DNA of 64,000 bases from Ptiloglossa arizonensis (lineage: Eukaryota; Arthropoda; Insecta; Hymenoptera; Colletidae). Of this stretch, positions 35,561 to 46,930 are shown piece after piece. The notes beneath the pieces are model-generated. The model was not told where the DNA came from. It did no database searches and was given only the letters and a program-made list of their open reading frames with translations. The stretch covers positions 28,910,543 to 28,974,542 of the forward strand of contig NC_135048.1 in the NCBI RefSeq assembly GCF_051014685.1. The letters are read 5' to 3'. Positions within the stretch are counted from its first letter, which is position 1; every line of letters begins with the position of its first letter. The translations under genes were made by a program, and so were the position numbers.

Positions 35561-36515
35561 GCCCATAGAGACGAAACGAGGATTTATTGTGTAAGAAATG
35601 CACGAGTGAGGAATAAGCTTTAGTTTACTTAACACTAGGACTACCAAGGGGGTCCATAGAGACAAAATGAGGATTTCTTGTGTGAGAAATGTATGATTAA
35701 GGAATAAGCTTTAGTTTACTTAACACTAGGACTACCAAGGGGGTCCATAGAGACAAAATGAGGATTTATTGTGTGACAAATGTACGAGTGAGGAACTACC
35801 AAGGGGGTCCATAGAGACAAAATGAAAATTTATTGTGAGAAATATATTATAATTCTATATTATAATAAGAGATATAATTCTATAATTATAATATATATAA
35901 TTGTTCATAGAGACAAAATGAGGATTTATTGTGTGAGAAGTGTACGAGTAAGGAATAAGCTTTAGTTTACTTAACACTAGGACTACCAAGGGGGTCCATA
36001 GAGAGAAAATGAGGATTTATTGTGTGAGGAATGTACGAGTGAGGAATAAGCTTTGGTTTATTTAATATTAGAATTACCAAGGGGGTCCATAGAGACAAAA
36101 TGAAAATTTATTGTGTAAGAAATATATTATAATTGTTCATAGAGAGAAAATGAGGATTTATTGTGTGAGAAGTGTACGAGTAAGGAATAAGCTTTAGTTT
36201 ACTTAACACTAGGACTACCAAGGGGGTCCATAGACAAAATGAAGATTTATTGTGTGAGAAATATAATTGTCCATAGAGACAACAAGAGAATTTATTGTGT
36301 ACGAGTACAAGATAAATTTTAGCTTACTTAACATTAGAATTACCAAGAGGATCCATAGAGACAAAATGAAGATTTATTGTGTAAGAAATATAATTGTCCA
36401 TAGAGACAAAATGAAGATTTATTGTATAAGAAATGTACAAGTACGAGATAAGCTTTAGCTTACTTAACACTAGGACTACCAAGGGGGTCCATAGAGACAA
36501 AATGAAGATTTATGA
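35561..36515. repeat. About 115-bp tandem array with truncated units
   Basis: About ten copies, full or shortened, of a unit holding CCATAGAGACAAAATGAGGA, TTTATTGTGTGAGAAATGTA, GGAATAAGCTTTAGTTTACT and TAACACTAGGACTACCAAGG. Some units lack the middle (35790-35900, 36120, 36245), giving alternating long and short steps. An AT-rich insert (TTATAATTCTATATTATAAT-like) lies at 35848-35905. Confidence 0.93.
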
Positions 36516-36851
36516 AGAAACATTTTTTAAAAACCGCATTTCATGCGATAACGGCACGTCTGCTGAAGATTCTGTGCAAATTTGAAGTCAATCGGTGAAG
36601 TATAACTTGAGATACCCTGCACAGCAAGTTCAAGAAACGAGATTTATGTTACTTGTTACGACTTTTACGTATTTATGCAATTATTGTACTTTTATCTTTT
36701 CTTAATCGTTTTAACCAATTGACAACCTTGGTTCCCGCGCATTATTCGAAATAATAAATCCGCGAATACTTTGGAAACTGTGTTGCTATACAATTTATAA
36801 CATAAAATGTTACACATTTCATAAAATATTATTGAATTTTTAAGAAAGAGG

Positions 36852-36880
36852 TACTCACACACACACACACATACACACAC
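36852..36880. repeat. (CA)n microsatellite
   Basis: The run is ACACACACACACACAC, then ATACACACAC. Confidence 0.9.
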
Positions 36881-36884
36881 TTTT

Positions 36885-37222
36885 ATATATTATTTAAATC
36901 ACATTTCTATAATTCTTTAAATCACATTTCTATATATTATTTAAATTACATTTCTATATATTATTTAAATTACATTTCTATATGTTATTTAAATCATACT
37001 TCTATATATTATTTAAATCACATTTCTATGTATTACTTAAATCACATTTCTATATATTACTTAAATCACATTTCTATGTATTACTTAAATCACATTTCTA
37101 TATATTATTTAAATCACATTTCTATCTATTACTTAAATCACATTTCTACATATTATTTAAATCACAGTTCTACATATCATTTAAATCACATTTCTATGTA
37201 TCATTTAAATCACATTTCTTTA
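36885..37222. repeat. 24-bp tandem array
   Basis: About 14 copies of AAATCACATTTCTATATATT plus ATTT. The 24-base period preserves frame, giving repeated eight-residue readings in two frames. Substitutions (TATGTA, TACATA, TATCTA) mark sub-families. Confidence 0.95.
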
Positions 37223-37964
37223 AATCACTCGTGTTCAAATTCTCTTTTGAATCTCAATACAAAATTAAAACCATTCACTCATCCATTCCTGACGTCTCAC
37301 AATTGCATCGCAGCGGGCCAGTTCGAACCCGATAATCACGGTACCAGATTGCGCGAGCGGTTTATCCACGGATACGATAATCGATGAAAATTGTCGAGCT
37401 ACGCGGTTGACTCACCGGTTAAATCTCTCGGAGACGGATGACGCGCGACCGATTTCGAGTACCCTCCTAAAAGTTAAAGCCAATATTTTGACCGGCTCGT
37501 TATCTCGTCTTGGAGAACGTGACGTTGACTCTGTCTCGCACTTTGAACTCGCGATGTTCAGTCGCGGCTTCTAGACGAATGGACGCGGAAAGTGTGCAAC
37601 GCGACGTGTTGCGTTCTTTGTAATGAACACCCTTCGACGTTCCATGACACTTCTGAAAAGGGACAGAAGCGCGTCGATGAGAATAGTTCCAAATTGGGCT
37701 CCCCGAAAGTGGAAACGCGGCCACCTTTGATTTTCCTTGCACTTTGTAACTTTCTTGCGCGCGAAAGTGGAACGAAAGAAAATTTTTCTGAACTTTGACA
37801 GAGTCTTTTGTTTCTCAATACACGCTCCGCGTTTCGTAATCTTCTTCGGAAGAGATGCAAGCGCGTTGATCGCGGTTCTTCAATATTGGTGTCTTTAAAA
37901 GTAGAAATGGAGGAACAGTGGATTTTTGGCGTGGAAAGATATCTTCTAACTCGTAAACTCGTCA
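37223..37964. other. Unique, moderately GC-rich spacer
   Basis: No array is seen. A frame on each strand is open for 60-100 codons (37558-37860), but neither has splice sites, family resemblance or coding-like composition. Confidence 0.35.
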
Positions 37965-38600
37965 GACTTTGTATATTTTACTCGTTAAATTAATCACACT
38001 TCTAAGATTATACAAGTAGTGTGTTAAACACCCAAAATCGGTGTCTCCAAAAATAAAAATCATCCATCTTCATTTTATTCCAAAATTTTTTTTCTACTTC
38101 CTCGAGTAACTCTGTATATTTTATTTGTTAATTTAATCATCCTTCTTTGACGATACAAGTAGTGTATTAAATTCTCTCTAAAAATCAGTGTCTCCAAAAA
38201 TAAAAATCACTTCATTTCCATTTTACTCCAAAATTCTTTTCTCTACTTCCCCCAGTAACTCTGTATATTTTATTTTTTAATTTAATCATCCTTCTTCGAC
38301 GATATAAGTAATGTGTTAAACACACTCAAAAAATCGGGGTCTCCAGAAATAAAAAACAAAATTTTTCCCCTCACGATCGCTTACTTCCAAATCGACCGAA
38401 ACGAAACAAAATTTTGAAATTGGTAGAGAATACAAGCTCCTAATAACTCGGTATATTTTATTCATAAATTAATCATCCTTCTTCGACGGTGATACAAGTA
38501 ATGTGTCACTAATGTGTTAAACACACTTAAAAAAAATCGGTGTCTCCAGAAATAAAAATCCAAATTTTTCCCCTCACGATCGCTTACTTCCAAATCGGTC
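37965..38600. repeat. Tandem repeat, about 142-190 bp unit, four copies
   Basis: TGTATATTTTA, then TTAATCATCCTTCT, ATACAAGTAGTGT and TCGGTGTCTCCA, then AAAATAAAAATC recur starting at about 37970, 38112, 38261 and 38450. Unit length grows to the right because of inserted segments (TTTTTCCCCTCACGATCGCT appears in the last two only). Confidence 0.88.
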
Positions 38601-39424
38601 GAAACGAAAGAAAATTGTAAAAATTCCGTCGCGAGGAATACAAAAGCCCCCGGTTCCCCCGGAGCGAGACGAAGCTTACGTAGAATTGAAATCCGTTTCC
38701 CAAGGGTCCGTGGTGTAACCCGAAGTCCCGCGCCGCCCACGGGACACCGTACGAAGACGTTCCCGTACGCGCTCGCTAGTCCACGGCGCCCCCGCTTTAT
38801 CCTTCGCGACGGTTACGACGACGACGAGTCCCGATTGGACGGTTTCTCCGCCGCGGCGGGCGTCGCTAATTAAATTGGCACGCCGTGGGATCTCGTTTCA
38901 ATATTTTGCTTAGACGACTCACGGTTAGCGCGCAAGGTCTCGCCGTTATTAAGATGCAGTAAACCAGTCGCGCGTGCTGCGGCCACGCTCCGAAGGCCTG
39001 GTCTGGTCTTGGTCTCCTATCTCGAGAGCTCGCGAGTGAAAGCAACGGAAAACCATTCGTCCGGACTCTATTTCTTTCTCCCCTCCCCACCTGCGTACAC
39101 TCTGCTCGGTTTCTTTCCCCGTTTATCTCTTTTTTTCTTTCTTCCTTTCTTCTTCTTCTTCTTCTTCTTCTTTTTCTTCTATTTCTTTTTCGTTTTTCGA
39201 TCGAACTTCAGTTTCGCGTTACTCGAGAGAGCGAGTGGAGGGGAGGACTTTCACGGAGCCCACGGCTCGGCCCGTGCTTGCGGATAGCGAACCACCGTGA
39301 CGTTTACGTGACTGAAATTGAAAATCCACGCGACCGTGTATCTCGAGGAGCTGGGGAGCGGGAGTGGGGGAAGGATAGAAGCGTTCTAGCCAGAACGTTC
39401 TAGCCCGAGTGTTCTAATTTTCGG
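38601..39424. other. CpG-rich unique region with pyrimidine tract
   Basis: 38640-39000 is very CpG-rich and includes CCGCCGCGGCGGGCGTCGC followed by TAATTAAATTGG, a composition typical of regulatory DNA. A TTC-rich pyrimidine tract of about 75 bases is at 39120-39195. No exon is supported. Confidence 0.4.
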
Positions 39425-39720
39425 GAGAGGATCGTGTGTACATCGAGGAACAAAATTTGTGGTACTAACGGGATCGGGGAGATTCTATGATTCTTGAAAC
39501 GAGGGGAAAGTAACGAATGATGATATTGCATCGGAGACACTTCGTCTTTGAGAAAAGTATATTGTATGCGTATACATTGTGGGCCGAAATTTTTGGTAAT
39601 AATTCTATTGGGGAGATTTTGGGTTCTGATTGTATATGTACATACTGTGGGCCAAAATTTGTGGCACTGATGGTGTTGGGGTGGTTCTATGTCTGGAAAT
39701 AAGAGAAAAGTAACGAATAA
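39425..39720. repeat. Three diverged direct copies, about 65-200 bp apart
   Basis: Words GTACAT, (C/A)AAAATTTGTGG, GGGGAGATT and AAAGTAACGAATAATGA recur at about 39435-39525, 39575-39625 and 39640-39725. The middle copy is shortened. Confidence 0.7.
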
Positions 39721-41050
39721 TGACATAATGAGAGAAATTCATTTAAAAATTATTCTAATTGTACAAATATATTCGCACAAAGGGGTGGTAATACGACCCT
39801 CCATTTTTATGATAATTTTTAAAATTCGTTTCGTAATTAGAAATCTTCAAATTTTTGTTTCAAATGTAGGTGAATTGATACGGTTACGAGCAACGAAAGG
39901 CGGAAACGAAATAAAAACGATCTAATTGAATTTAACACGAATAATGAAAATACTTCAATTTGAAACTTTTACGAATAAGGTAATATAACCCCCGTAACAA
40001 AAACGATAAAAAATATTCACATATTTTTGCACAATGTGTCACACATTTCTTCACAATATTTACAAATTAATTAACACATTCAAAAGTAATTTCCTCATTT
40101 CATAAATCAATCCCATCGAAAACAAAGTAGCTTCCCTGAATAGATTAAGTACGAATTGAAGTAATCAAATTGTTCGTTAAGTCATTTCGTCTTTTTTGGT
40201 GACAATGAATACCGATTTTTTCACACCTTATAAACATTTTATCAAATTACATATTCTCCATTTTGGGAAAAGGAAACGCCTCCCGAGCACCCGAATATTT
40301 TAATTTTCTTTCTAAATTAAATAATTCGAACAGGTGTGCTCCCTTCAATAATTCACAAGGTCGAGGTTAGGTCCAACGTGCACTTTTCTCCAAATCTATC
40401 CAAACTGGACGCAACGTCGTGTTCCTCGATCGAAACCCAACCGTCTAAACCAGACCAATTGAAAAAACGGAGTAGTGGGGCCATTGTTGCTACGACTTAC
40501 GAAATTGCCACCACTATGAAACACGCGATCGATCATTGGCTCCCAACTCGGACAGGGTGCTATTAATCTTATTTCGCAACACGGTTGCCCGCAAATCGCG
40601 AGTTATACGGCGTATTTAAGTCGAACGGCTCATTTGCCGCAATTAGGTCAATTATTATCATTCGGCCGCGGAGCGACGTCGTAAAACGGGCTCGCGATTG
40701 CCACGCTCGGGCCGCGCGGGACATTCTTACGAAACGAGACGGTGGTTTATTGTTTACGTCCTGTGAACTCGTGGGTTCGAACCCTCGCGCGTTTCCCCGA
40801 TCCTCGCGCGGGTCCGAGTCGACCCGAACTCGAGGGGAGAAATATGTCTCCCCCCACTCCGGACAATCGAGAGTTCGACGAAAATGATAATATACGACCA
40901 CGTTTACGTAACCGCGAAACTCTTACGTTCGAATTAATTAACTTAGGGAAGACCGTGAACCGTTCGAGATTGATTTTAACCGAAATTGTTGGCCGGTAAT
41001 TAAATTTTATTTCGTTGCCGCTCGACTGTAAGGGAAATATCATCCTTTGT
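39721..41050. other. Mixed spacer, AT-rich then CpG-rich
   Basis: 39721-40330 is AT-rich with no structure. 40336-41000 is CpG-rich with open frames on both strands but no intron or family signal. No gene is called. Confidence 0.35.
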
Positions 41051-41062
41051 GTTGGAGTTACG

Positions 41063-41274
41063 AATTTTATTATTATTGTTATTGTTATTGCTATTATTAT
41101 TAGTACTACTACTACCACTACTAGTACTACTATTATTATTATTGTTATTAATATTATTACTATTATTGTTATTGTTATTGTTATTATTATTAGTACTACT
41201 ACTACCACTACTAGTACTACTATTATTATTATTGTTATTGATATTATTACTATTATTGCTCCTACTACTATTAC

Positions 41275-41322
<48 letters not shown>

Positions 41323-41330
41323 AAAACAAT
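41063..41330. repeat. (ATT)n triplet repeat with embedded 90-bp duplication
   Basis: ATT/GTT triplets dominate. A segment containing TTAGTACTACTACTACCACT and ACTAGTACTACTATTATTAT is present twice (41098 and 41188 starts). It ends in about 45 bases of pure ATT. Long homopolymeric readings (Leu, Ile or Asn) are by-products. Confidence 0.95.
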
Positions 41331-41354
41331 TATATATTTAATAAACAATTATAT

Positions 41355-41760
41355 ATTATTATAACAAAAATTATACATTTTCACCTATACAATTACATTC
41401 GTTTATTTCTTCCAAAATCTGATAACAAGTGTAGGGCCCCTTGAATGCGAGGTTCGGGCCCCATTTGTTATTCTTTCGAAGTGACGCACTTCTGAAAATA
41501 TTAAGTAAAAATTATACATTTCCACATATATAATTACATTCGTTTATTTCTTCCAAAATCTGCTAACAAGTGTAGGGCCCCTTCAATGCGAGGTTTGGGC
41601 CCCATTGGTTATTCTTTCGAAGTGGCATACTTCTGAAAATATTAAACGACAATTATACATTTCCACCTATACAATTACATTCGTCCATTTCTTCCAAAAT
41701 GTGATAATAACAAACATAGGGCCCCTTAAACGCGAGGTCCGGGCCCCATTCGCCCGTTAC
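41355..41760. repeat. About 140-bp tandem repeat, three copies
   Basis: The unit has ATTATACATTTCCAC, ACAATTACATTCGT, TTTCTTCCAAAATCTG, AGGGCCCCTT, GCGAGGTTCGGGCCCC and TTCTTTCGAAGT. Copies begin at about 41369, 41508 and 41651 (spacing 139-143). It carries two GGGCCC palindromes per unit. Confidence 0.93.
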
Positions 41761-42420
41761 CAAGGCCGTCACAGCGTTACTGAAATAATCCTTCGTTATT
41801 CCATCGAATACTTTCCCCCAAAGAAATGACCGGTCGCTCGTTTCGAATCCGATTGGAAAATTCATGGAAAACGAGAATGGAAAATCGTGTTCGCTCCGAG
41901 CGAGCGATCCATCGGTGAAACGTTCGCCTGGCGAACAAATTGTTCAACGAAAGAACGATCTCCCCGTAGACCGTGCGGTGTTGCGATCTACGACGGTGCC
42001 CATTTTTGGACGCGAATTCTGATCGAACGTATCGACGTAAATCCGATTCGGTTTCGAAAGAGCGTAGGCAGTGGTGGGGGTGATGGGGGTGGGGTGGGGG
42101 GTTAGTAGATCTTGTAAACGACGAGGAATCGTGCCAGCGTCGTTCCCCGTGTTTTCATTTACGGTTAAACGAGTCCTCGTACGTACGAACATGGTTACCG
42201 CGTGTCGAGCGGAGAATCATCGCGTTCGAAACGATCGCACGACACAAGCGGACACGTGATTCCGTCCGCCTTCGGGGCATCGTCGATTATCTCGTGCCAA
42301 CCGGAGGAATCTCGTCGCGACTTCGATATCAATTATCAGTAACACGAGCTTCCTTGTTTCCGTCACCAAAGTTCATTGTTCAACCGGTGGAGGTTCTCGA
42401 CACTGGTGCACTCGCACCCC
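41761..42420. other. CpG-rich unique stretch with G-run
   Basis: No gene is supported. GGGGGTGATGGGGGTGGGG with the following GGGGGG (about 42074-42101) is a possible G-quadruplex motif on the plus strand. Confidence 0.4.
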
Positions 42421-42424
42421 GTAT

Positions 42425-42580
42425 TTACGAATTTTTTTTTTATAGGAGATTCTGTAGGAGTTTCGATCGAAATATTGATACTTTTTTTTTATAGATTCTG
42501 TAGAAGTTTCGATTGAAACATTGATACTTTTTTTCTTATAGAAGATTCTGTAGAAGTTTCAATCGAAACGTTGATATTTT
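42425..42580. repeat. About 55-bp tandem repeat, three copies
   Basis: The unit runs TTTTTTATAGATTCTGTAG, AAGTTTCGATCGAAA, then ATTGATACT. Copies start at about 42427, 42480 and 42530. Confidence 0.85.
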
Positions 42581-43015
42581 TTCATACGAGTTTCTGTAAA
42601 TCTAATAGTGTAGGAATTTGTTTAAGTTATAAAATAAGGGTGAATAAAGTTCTAGGATATATAGGTGTATCGAATGGAACGAAACGCAAACAAAGCACAC
42701 AATTAATAATATACGTTAACTAGGCTGTTTTTATTTTACACGACACGACACGTTTCGAAAATTTTCCAACAATGACCGCTCTCCTGCTCTAAACGCTCCT
42801 CTTTCGCGCCTTATACCCTCACACGCATTCATTCCCTTTCATTCTGATCCTTAATCTCTCTCACTCAATGCGTCTGGTCACGTACGCCGAAAATTTCCCA
42901 GTACAGTGCTATCTCGATCGCTCTTCTTTCACACTTCACTCGCTCGTCTATTCCAAACACTTCAGATTCTCTCCGGATCATACGCAATCCCTTTCATTCT
43001 CACGCGTTAACACAA
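42581..43015. other. Unique region with possible element-derived sequence
   Basis: Pyrimidine-rich on the plus strand with CTCTCCTGCTCTAAACGCTC and repeated CCTTTCATTCTGATC / CCCTTTCATTCTCACG words. It looks like old repeat sequence but has no terminal signature I can define. Confidence 0.3.
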
Positions 43016-43017
43016 TA

Positions 43018-43225
43018 GGTTGCTCAATAAGTTTCCTCGTTGGATAAGAAATGGAGCTATTAGGTTCGTTGTTTTATTTTTTTTAAAATGATACTACTGT
43101 TTGGTAAACGTGTGTGAAGTTTCGTGTAGACTCCTTGATTCGTTCGTATATTTACACGTGTTCAAAGTTGAAGCATAGTATTTTTTTACAATGGAAAAAA
43201 AAACGACAAAAATTATTGAACAATT
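43018..43225. mobile_element. Mariner-like MITE 1 (about 208 bp)
   Basis: The left end GGTTGCTCAATAAGTTTCCT is matched by the reverse complement of the right end, which ends ATTATTGAACAATT: GGTTG/AATTG, then CTCAATAA/TTCAATAA and TCGTT in both arms. TA dinucleotides flank it at 43016-43017 and 43226-43227, as expected for mariner/Tc1 target-site duplication. No transposase remains, so it is non-autonomous. Confidence 0.6.
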
Positions 43226-43227
43226 TA

Positions 43228-43358
43228 TTGGGCTGTTTGGAAAGTTATTTCGTTTTTCAAAATGGAGAATATATGATTTAATGAAATGTTTATACGTTCT
43301 AAACAAATCGAGTTTCATTTTTACCAAAAAAAACAAAATGACTTTTCGAACAATCCAA
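43228..43358. mobile_element. Mariner-like MITE 2 (about 131 bp)
   Basis: Left end TTGGGCTGTTTGGAAAGTTA and right-end reverse complement TTGGATTGTTCGAAAAGTCA match over about 30 bases (both continue ATTT-GTTTTT). This is close to the TTGG(G)TTGTTCGGAAAGT pattern known from mariner termini. TA flanks are 43226-43227, shared with the neighbour, and 43359-43360. The short interior has no coding sequence. Confidence 0.65.
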
Positions 43359-43895
43359 TAGTAAGTGACCAAGGAAACAAATGTATAGGATGAAACGATT
43401 TACCTTAACGATACAATTTCGAAGGATTTTTAAGGTTATGAGATTTGATTTTTTGTACGTTTTGTTTTTCTGCGAATTTTTTAATGTCACCTTCCACTTT
43501 TCTAACCACGATTTGTAATTTTTGTTCTCGAATAGTTTTCTCTTGGCTCCGTTTGATTCGTCTGGATAGTTGATACGGTCGGGACGAATTTTGAGGTTAG
43601 GTCGCTACGAAGAAGTTTAAGGTGACCTTGAAAATTTATACGAAAAGAAGTAAATTTGTATATACGTACAAATTGAATGTTATCACGTTGAGTGTCTTTC
43701 TAGATCGAAAGATGAAAAAAATTTCCATTACGAGTTACTTTCGAATTCAAATTTCGGTAGTGGAGCAATGGAAGATTTTTAAAAACAATTTCTGTAAACG
43801 CATTATTAAAACATCCCCATACCATGGTAGAATACTTATCCAACTGTTCTTCACGCTTGCTCTTTCATTCGTTTCGAATTCAAATTTTAAATTTT
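43359..43895. other. AT-rich spacer
   Basis: No gene is supported. A frame at 43622-43897 is open for 91 codons but lacks splice context or family features. Confidence 0.35.
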
Positions 43896-45400
43896 GAATC
43901 GATATTAAAAAGCTGGTGAATTTATAAAAATTTCCGAATAACTATGCGTGCACTATTAAAACATTCCCATGATACAGTAGAGTATTTCGAAAGAGCCCTA
44001 AGAATAAAATTCCTTTCGAATTCAAATTTCAAATATTGGATCGACATTAAAAATCGTTGATGAATTCATAAAAATTTCCGAGTAACTATGCGTGCATTAT
44101 TAAAACATTCCCACAACACTGTAGAATATCTTAGATGAGTCCTAAGAATAGAATTCCTTTCGAATTTAAATTTCAAATATTGGATCGACATTAAATATCT
44201 CGACATTAAAAATCTAAATTTATAAAAATTTCCGAGCAACTATGCGTGCATTATCCCCACAACAAGTATCTTAGAAGAATCCCAAGAAAAGAATTCCTTT
44301 CGAATTCAAATTTTAAATATTGAATCGACATTAAAAATCGTTATTGAATTTAACAAAAATTTCCCAGCTGATAGCGAGCCTACTAATTTTTATTTCTTTC
44401 GAATTGAAATTTCGACAACGGAGGAACGTTTTGAAACACTTTGAAAAACAATTACCAAACAAATACCGCGTGGTATCGCCGAAAATGGTTAAAAAACACC
44501 GTGATCGTGATCACGTTGGTGGACGCCGAACGCAAAGCGTCACGTTAATGGAGTATCCCGGGGCGTTTGTTTCTTCTCGTACGAAGGGGTCGGTGATTTA
44601 TTAGAAGCCAGTCAGCCCAGACAGAGGACGAAGGCGAAAACGACGGCTTCTGGCGGGGCTTCCGTAGCTGGGTTACACGTGTACCCGTTATATCGAACAG
44701 ATTTCAATTAACGGCGACAATCGATCGTGGTAATTGCCGGTGATAAAGCAACCACGGCCTTCTCTGTCTTCCAATCGTGCAGCGCCGATTTTTTTCTCCC
44801 CCCACTCCTCCCCTCCCGCACGGAAACGGGCTCCGTTTCGCGCCAATTGTACGGGTTGAGTTTGTCCCCTGTTTTCCTAGAGGTTAGGTTTAACGTCGAT
44901 CCAATATCTGAAATTTGAATTCGAAAGGAATTCTATTCTTGGAATTCTTCTAAGATACTTGTTGTGGGGATAATGCACGCATAGTTGCTCGGAAATTTGT
45001 ATAAATTCAGATTTTTAATGTCGAGATTTTTAAGATCAGATTTTTAATGCCGATCCAATATTTGAAATTTGAATTCGAAAGGAATTCTATTCTTGGAATT
45101 CTTCTAAGATACTTGTTGTGGGGATAATGCACCCATAGTTGCTCGGAAATTTTTATAAATTCAGATTTTTAATGTCGAGATTTTTAAGATCAGATTCTTA
45201 AAAAGTAATTCAACAAAGGAAATAAAAATTAGTAGGCTCGATATCAGCTGGGAATTTTTTGTTAAATTCAACAGCGAGTTTTAATGTCGATTCAGTATTT
45301 GAAATTTGAATTCGACAGGAATTCTATTCTTGGGATTCTTCTAAGATACTTTACCGTGTTGTGGGGATAACGCACGCATAGTTGCTCGGAAATTTTTATA
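43896..45400. repeat. Large fold-back: tandem units in two inverted arms
   Basis: Left arm about 43896-44420 holds three to four direct copies of a unit of about 110-150 bp with TTTCCGAGTAACTATGCGTG, AGAATTCCTTTCGAATT and GGATCGACATTAAAAATC. Right arm about 44905-45400 holds the same unit in reverse orientation (GATCCAATATTTGAAATTTG, GGAATTCTATTCTTGGAATT, ACGCATAGTTGCTCGGAAAT). Even the inner boundary segment (CAGCTGATAGCGAGCCTACT) is mirrored at about 45225-45260. The 480-base spacer is CpG-rich and unrelated. Single strands of this region could form a long hairpin. Confidence 0.88.
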
Positions 45401-45529
45401 AATGCTTTTTCGAAAGATTCGGCTCTCGAACAACGGTATCACGATCTTTTGTACAAAGTCTTTTGTCAGTTGATCTTATCGTGAATCGAGTTATCGACAC
45501 GAAATGGGATCGATCAGGAATACACGATT

Positions 45530-45880
45530 TTTTTCTTTAGACACAGTTTTATTTTTTTTGAGTCGTAATCTTCTTTTTGTGAGACACAATTTTCTTTTTC
45601 TTAAGAACACAATTTTCTTTTTCTTAAGAACACAATTTTCTTCTTCTTGAGTCATAATCTTCTTTTTGTAAGACACAATTTTCTTTTTCTTAAGAAGACA
45701 ATTTTCTTTTTCTGGAGTCATAATCTTCTTTTTGAGAGACACAATTTTCTTCTTCTTGAGTCATAATCTTTTTGTGAGACACAATTTTCTTTTTCTTAAG
45801 AATACAATTTTTTTTCTTCTTAAGAACACAATTTTCTTTTTCTTAAGAATATAATTTTCTTTTTTTAATTCAAACAACTT
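45530..45880. repeat. Pyrimidine-rich short tandem repeats
   Basis: Repeats of ACACAATTTTCTTTTTCTTA and GAGTCATAATCTTCTTTTTG alternate, about a dozen copies in all. On the minus strand they read as lysine-rich frames, which are by-products. Confidence 0.9.
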
Positions 45881-46189
45881 CTTCTTAACAATTTTCGTCT
45901 TTATATCGAAACACACTTAAGAAAATATAATTTTGTGTATAAAGACAAAAGTCTAATTGTATGTGTAAGGGATGTTGATCCATTTTTTAAATAATCGTCA
46001 AAGAAATCGTTTAGGGTTAACAAACACTTCTACACTGTTCCTTATCAAGCATCTTTAGGTGCGAGTAATTGAATTAATAAATTGTGCACATTGGCGAATG
46101 ATTACAGTGCCAATATTGTTTCTTTTCATTGAAATCGTTTATTAAGATTATTCGACTGGTTAAAATTATTCACTGAGTATCGAACGACA

Positions 46190-46930
46190 TGGAAATGGAA
46201 AAATTGACACTACGGAGAAGGGAGATTCGATTTACGCAATATTGTAAACAATAAACATTTCCTATAAGTGTCTTTTTCCAAGTAATTTCACCCCATTGGG
46301 ATATGAGCAAAATCGTTTCTTGAGATTATTAGATATTCGCTTGTTAAGGTTATTAGATACTCGTTTATTAAGAATATTAAATACTCGTTTATGAAGATTA
46401 TTAAATACTCGTTGAAATTATTAATTCGAGTACCGAGCGACGTGGAAACGGAAAAATTGTCACCATAGACAAATTCGACCTACGCCATATTGTAAAAAAT
46501 AAAAATTTCCTACAAGTGTATTTTTCCAAGTAATTTCACCTCATTGAGATATGAGCAAAATCGTTCGTTAAGGTTATTAGATACTCGTTTATTAAGATTA
46601 TTAAATACTCGTTTAATAAGACGATTAAATACTCGTTTATTAAGAATATTAAATATTCGTTTAAGAAGATTATTAAATACTCGTTGAAATTATTCATTTG
46701 AGCACTGAGTGACGTAGAAACAGTAGATCGGTGCCACAAAGAAAGAAGATTCGATCTACGCCATATTGTAAAAAATAAAAATTTCCTACAAGTGTATTTT
46801 TCCAAGTAATTTCACCTCATTGAGATATGAGCAAAATCGTTTGTTAAGGTTATTAAATACTCGTTTATCAAGACGATTAAATACTCGTTTAAGAAGATTA
46901 TTAAATACTCCTTTAAGATTATTAAATACC
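46190..46930. repeat. About 250-bp higher-order repeat with inner 27-mers
   Basis: Three copies (about 46190, 46437, 46688 starts) of a segment with GACGTGGAAACGGAAAAATT, CGCCATATTGTAAAAAATAA, TCCTACAAGTGTATTTTTCC and GATATGAGCAAAATCGTT. Each is followed by a variable number of short units TAAATACTCGTTTATTAAGA (about 27 bp). Nested structure is clear. Confidence 0.9.

Noticed and set aside
36885..37222. Regular 24-bp repeats considered as a CRISPR-like array
   Set aside because: Units are head-to-tail with no unique spacers, in a eukaryotic genome.
41000..41444. Frames with poly-Asn, poly-Leu or poly-Ile
   Set aside because: Translation of the ATT triplet tract in different frames.
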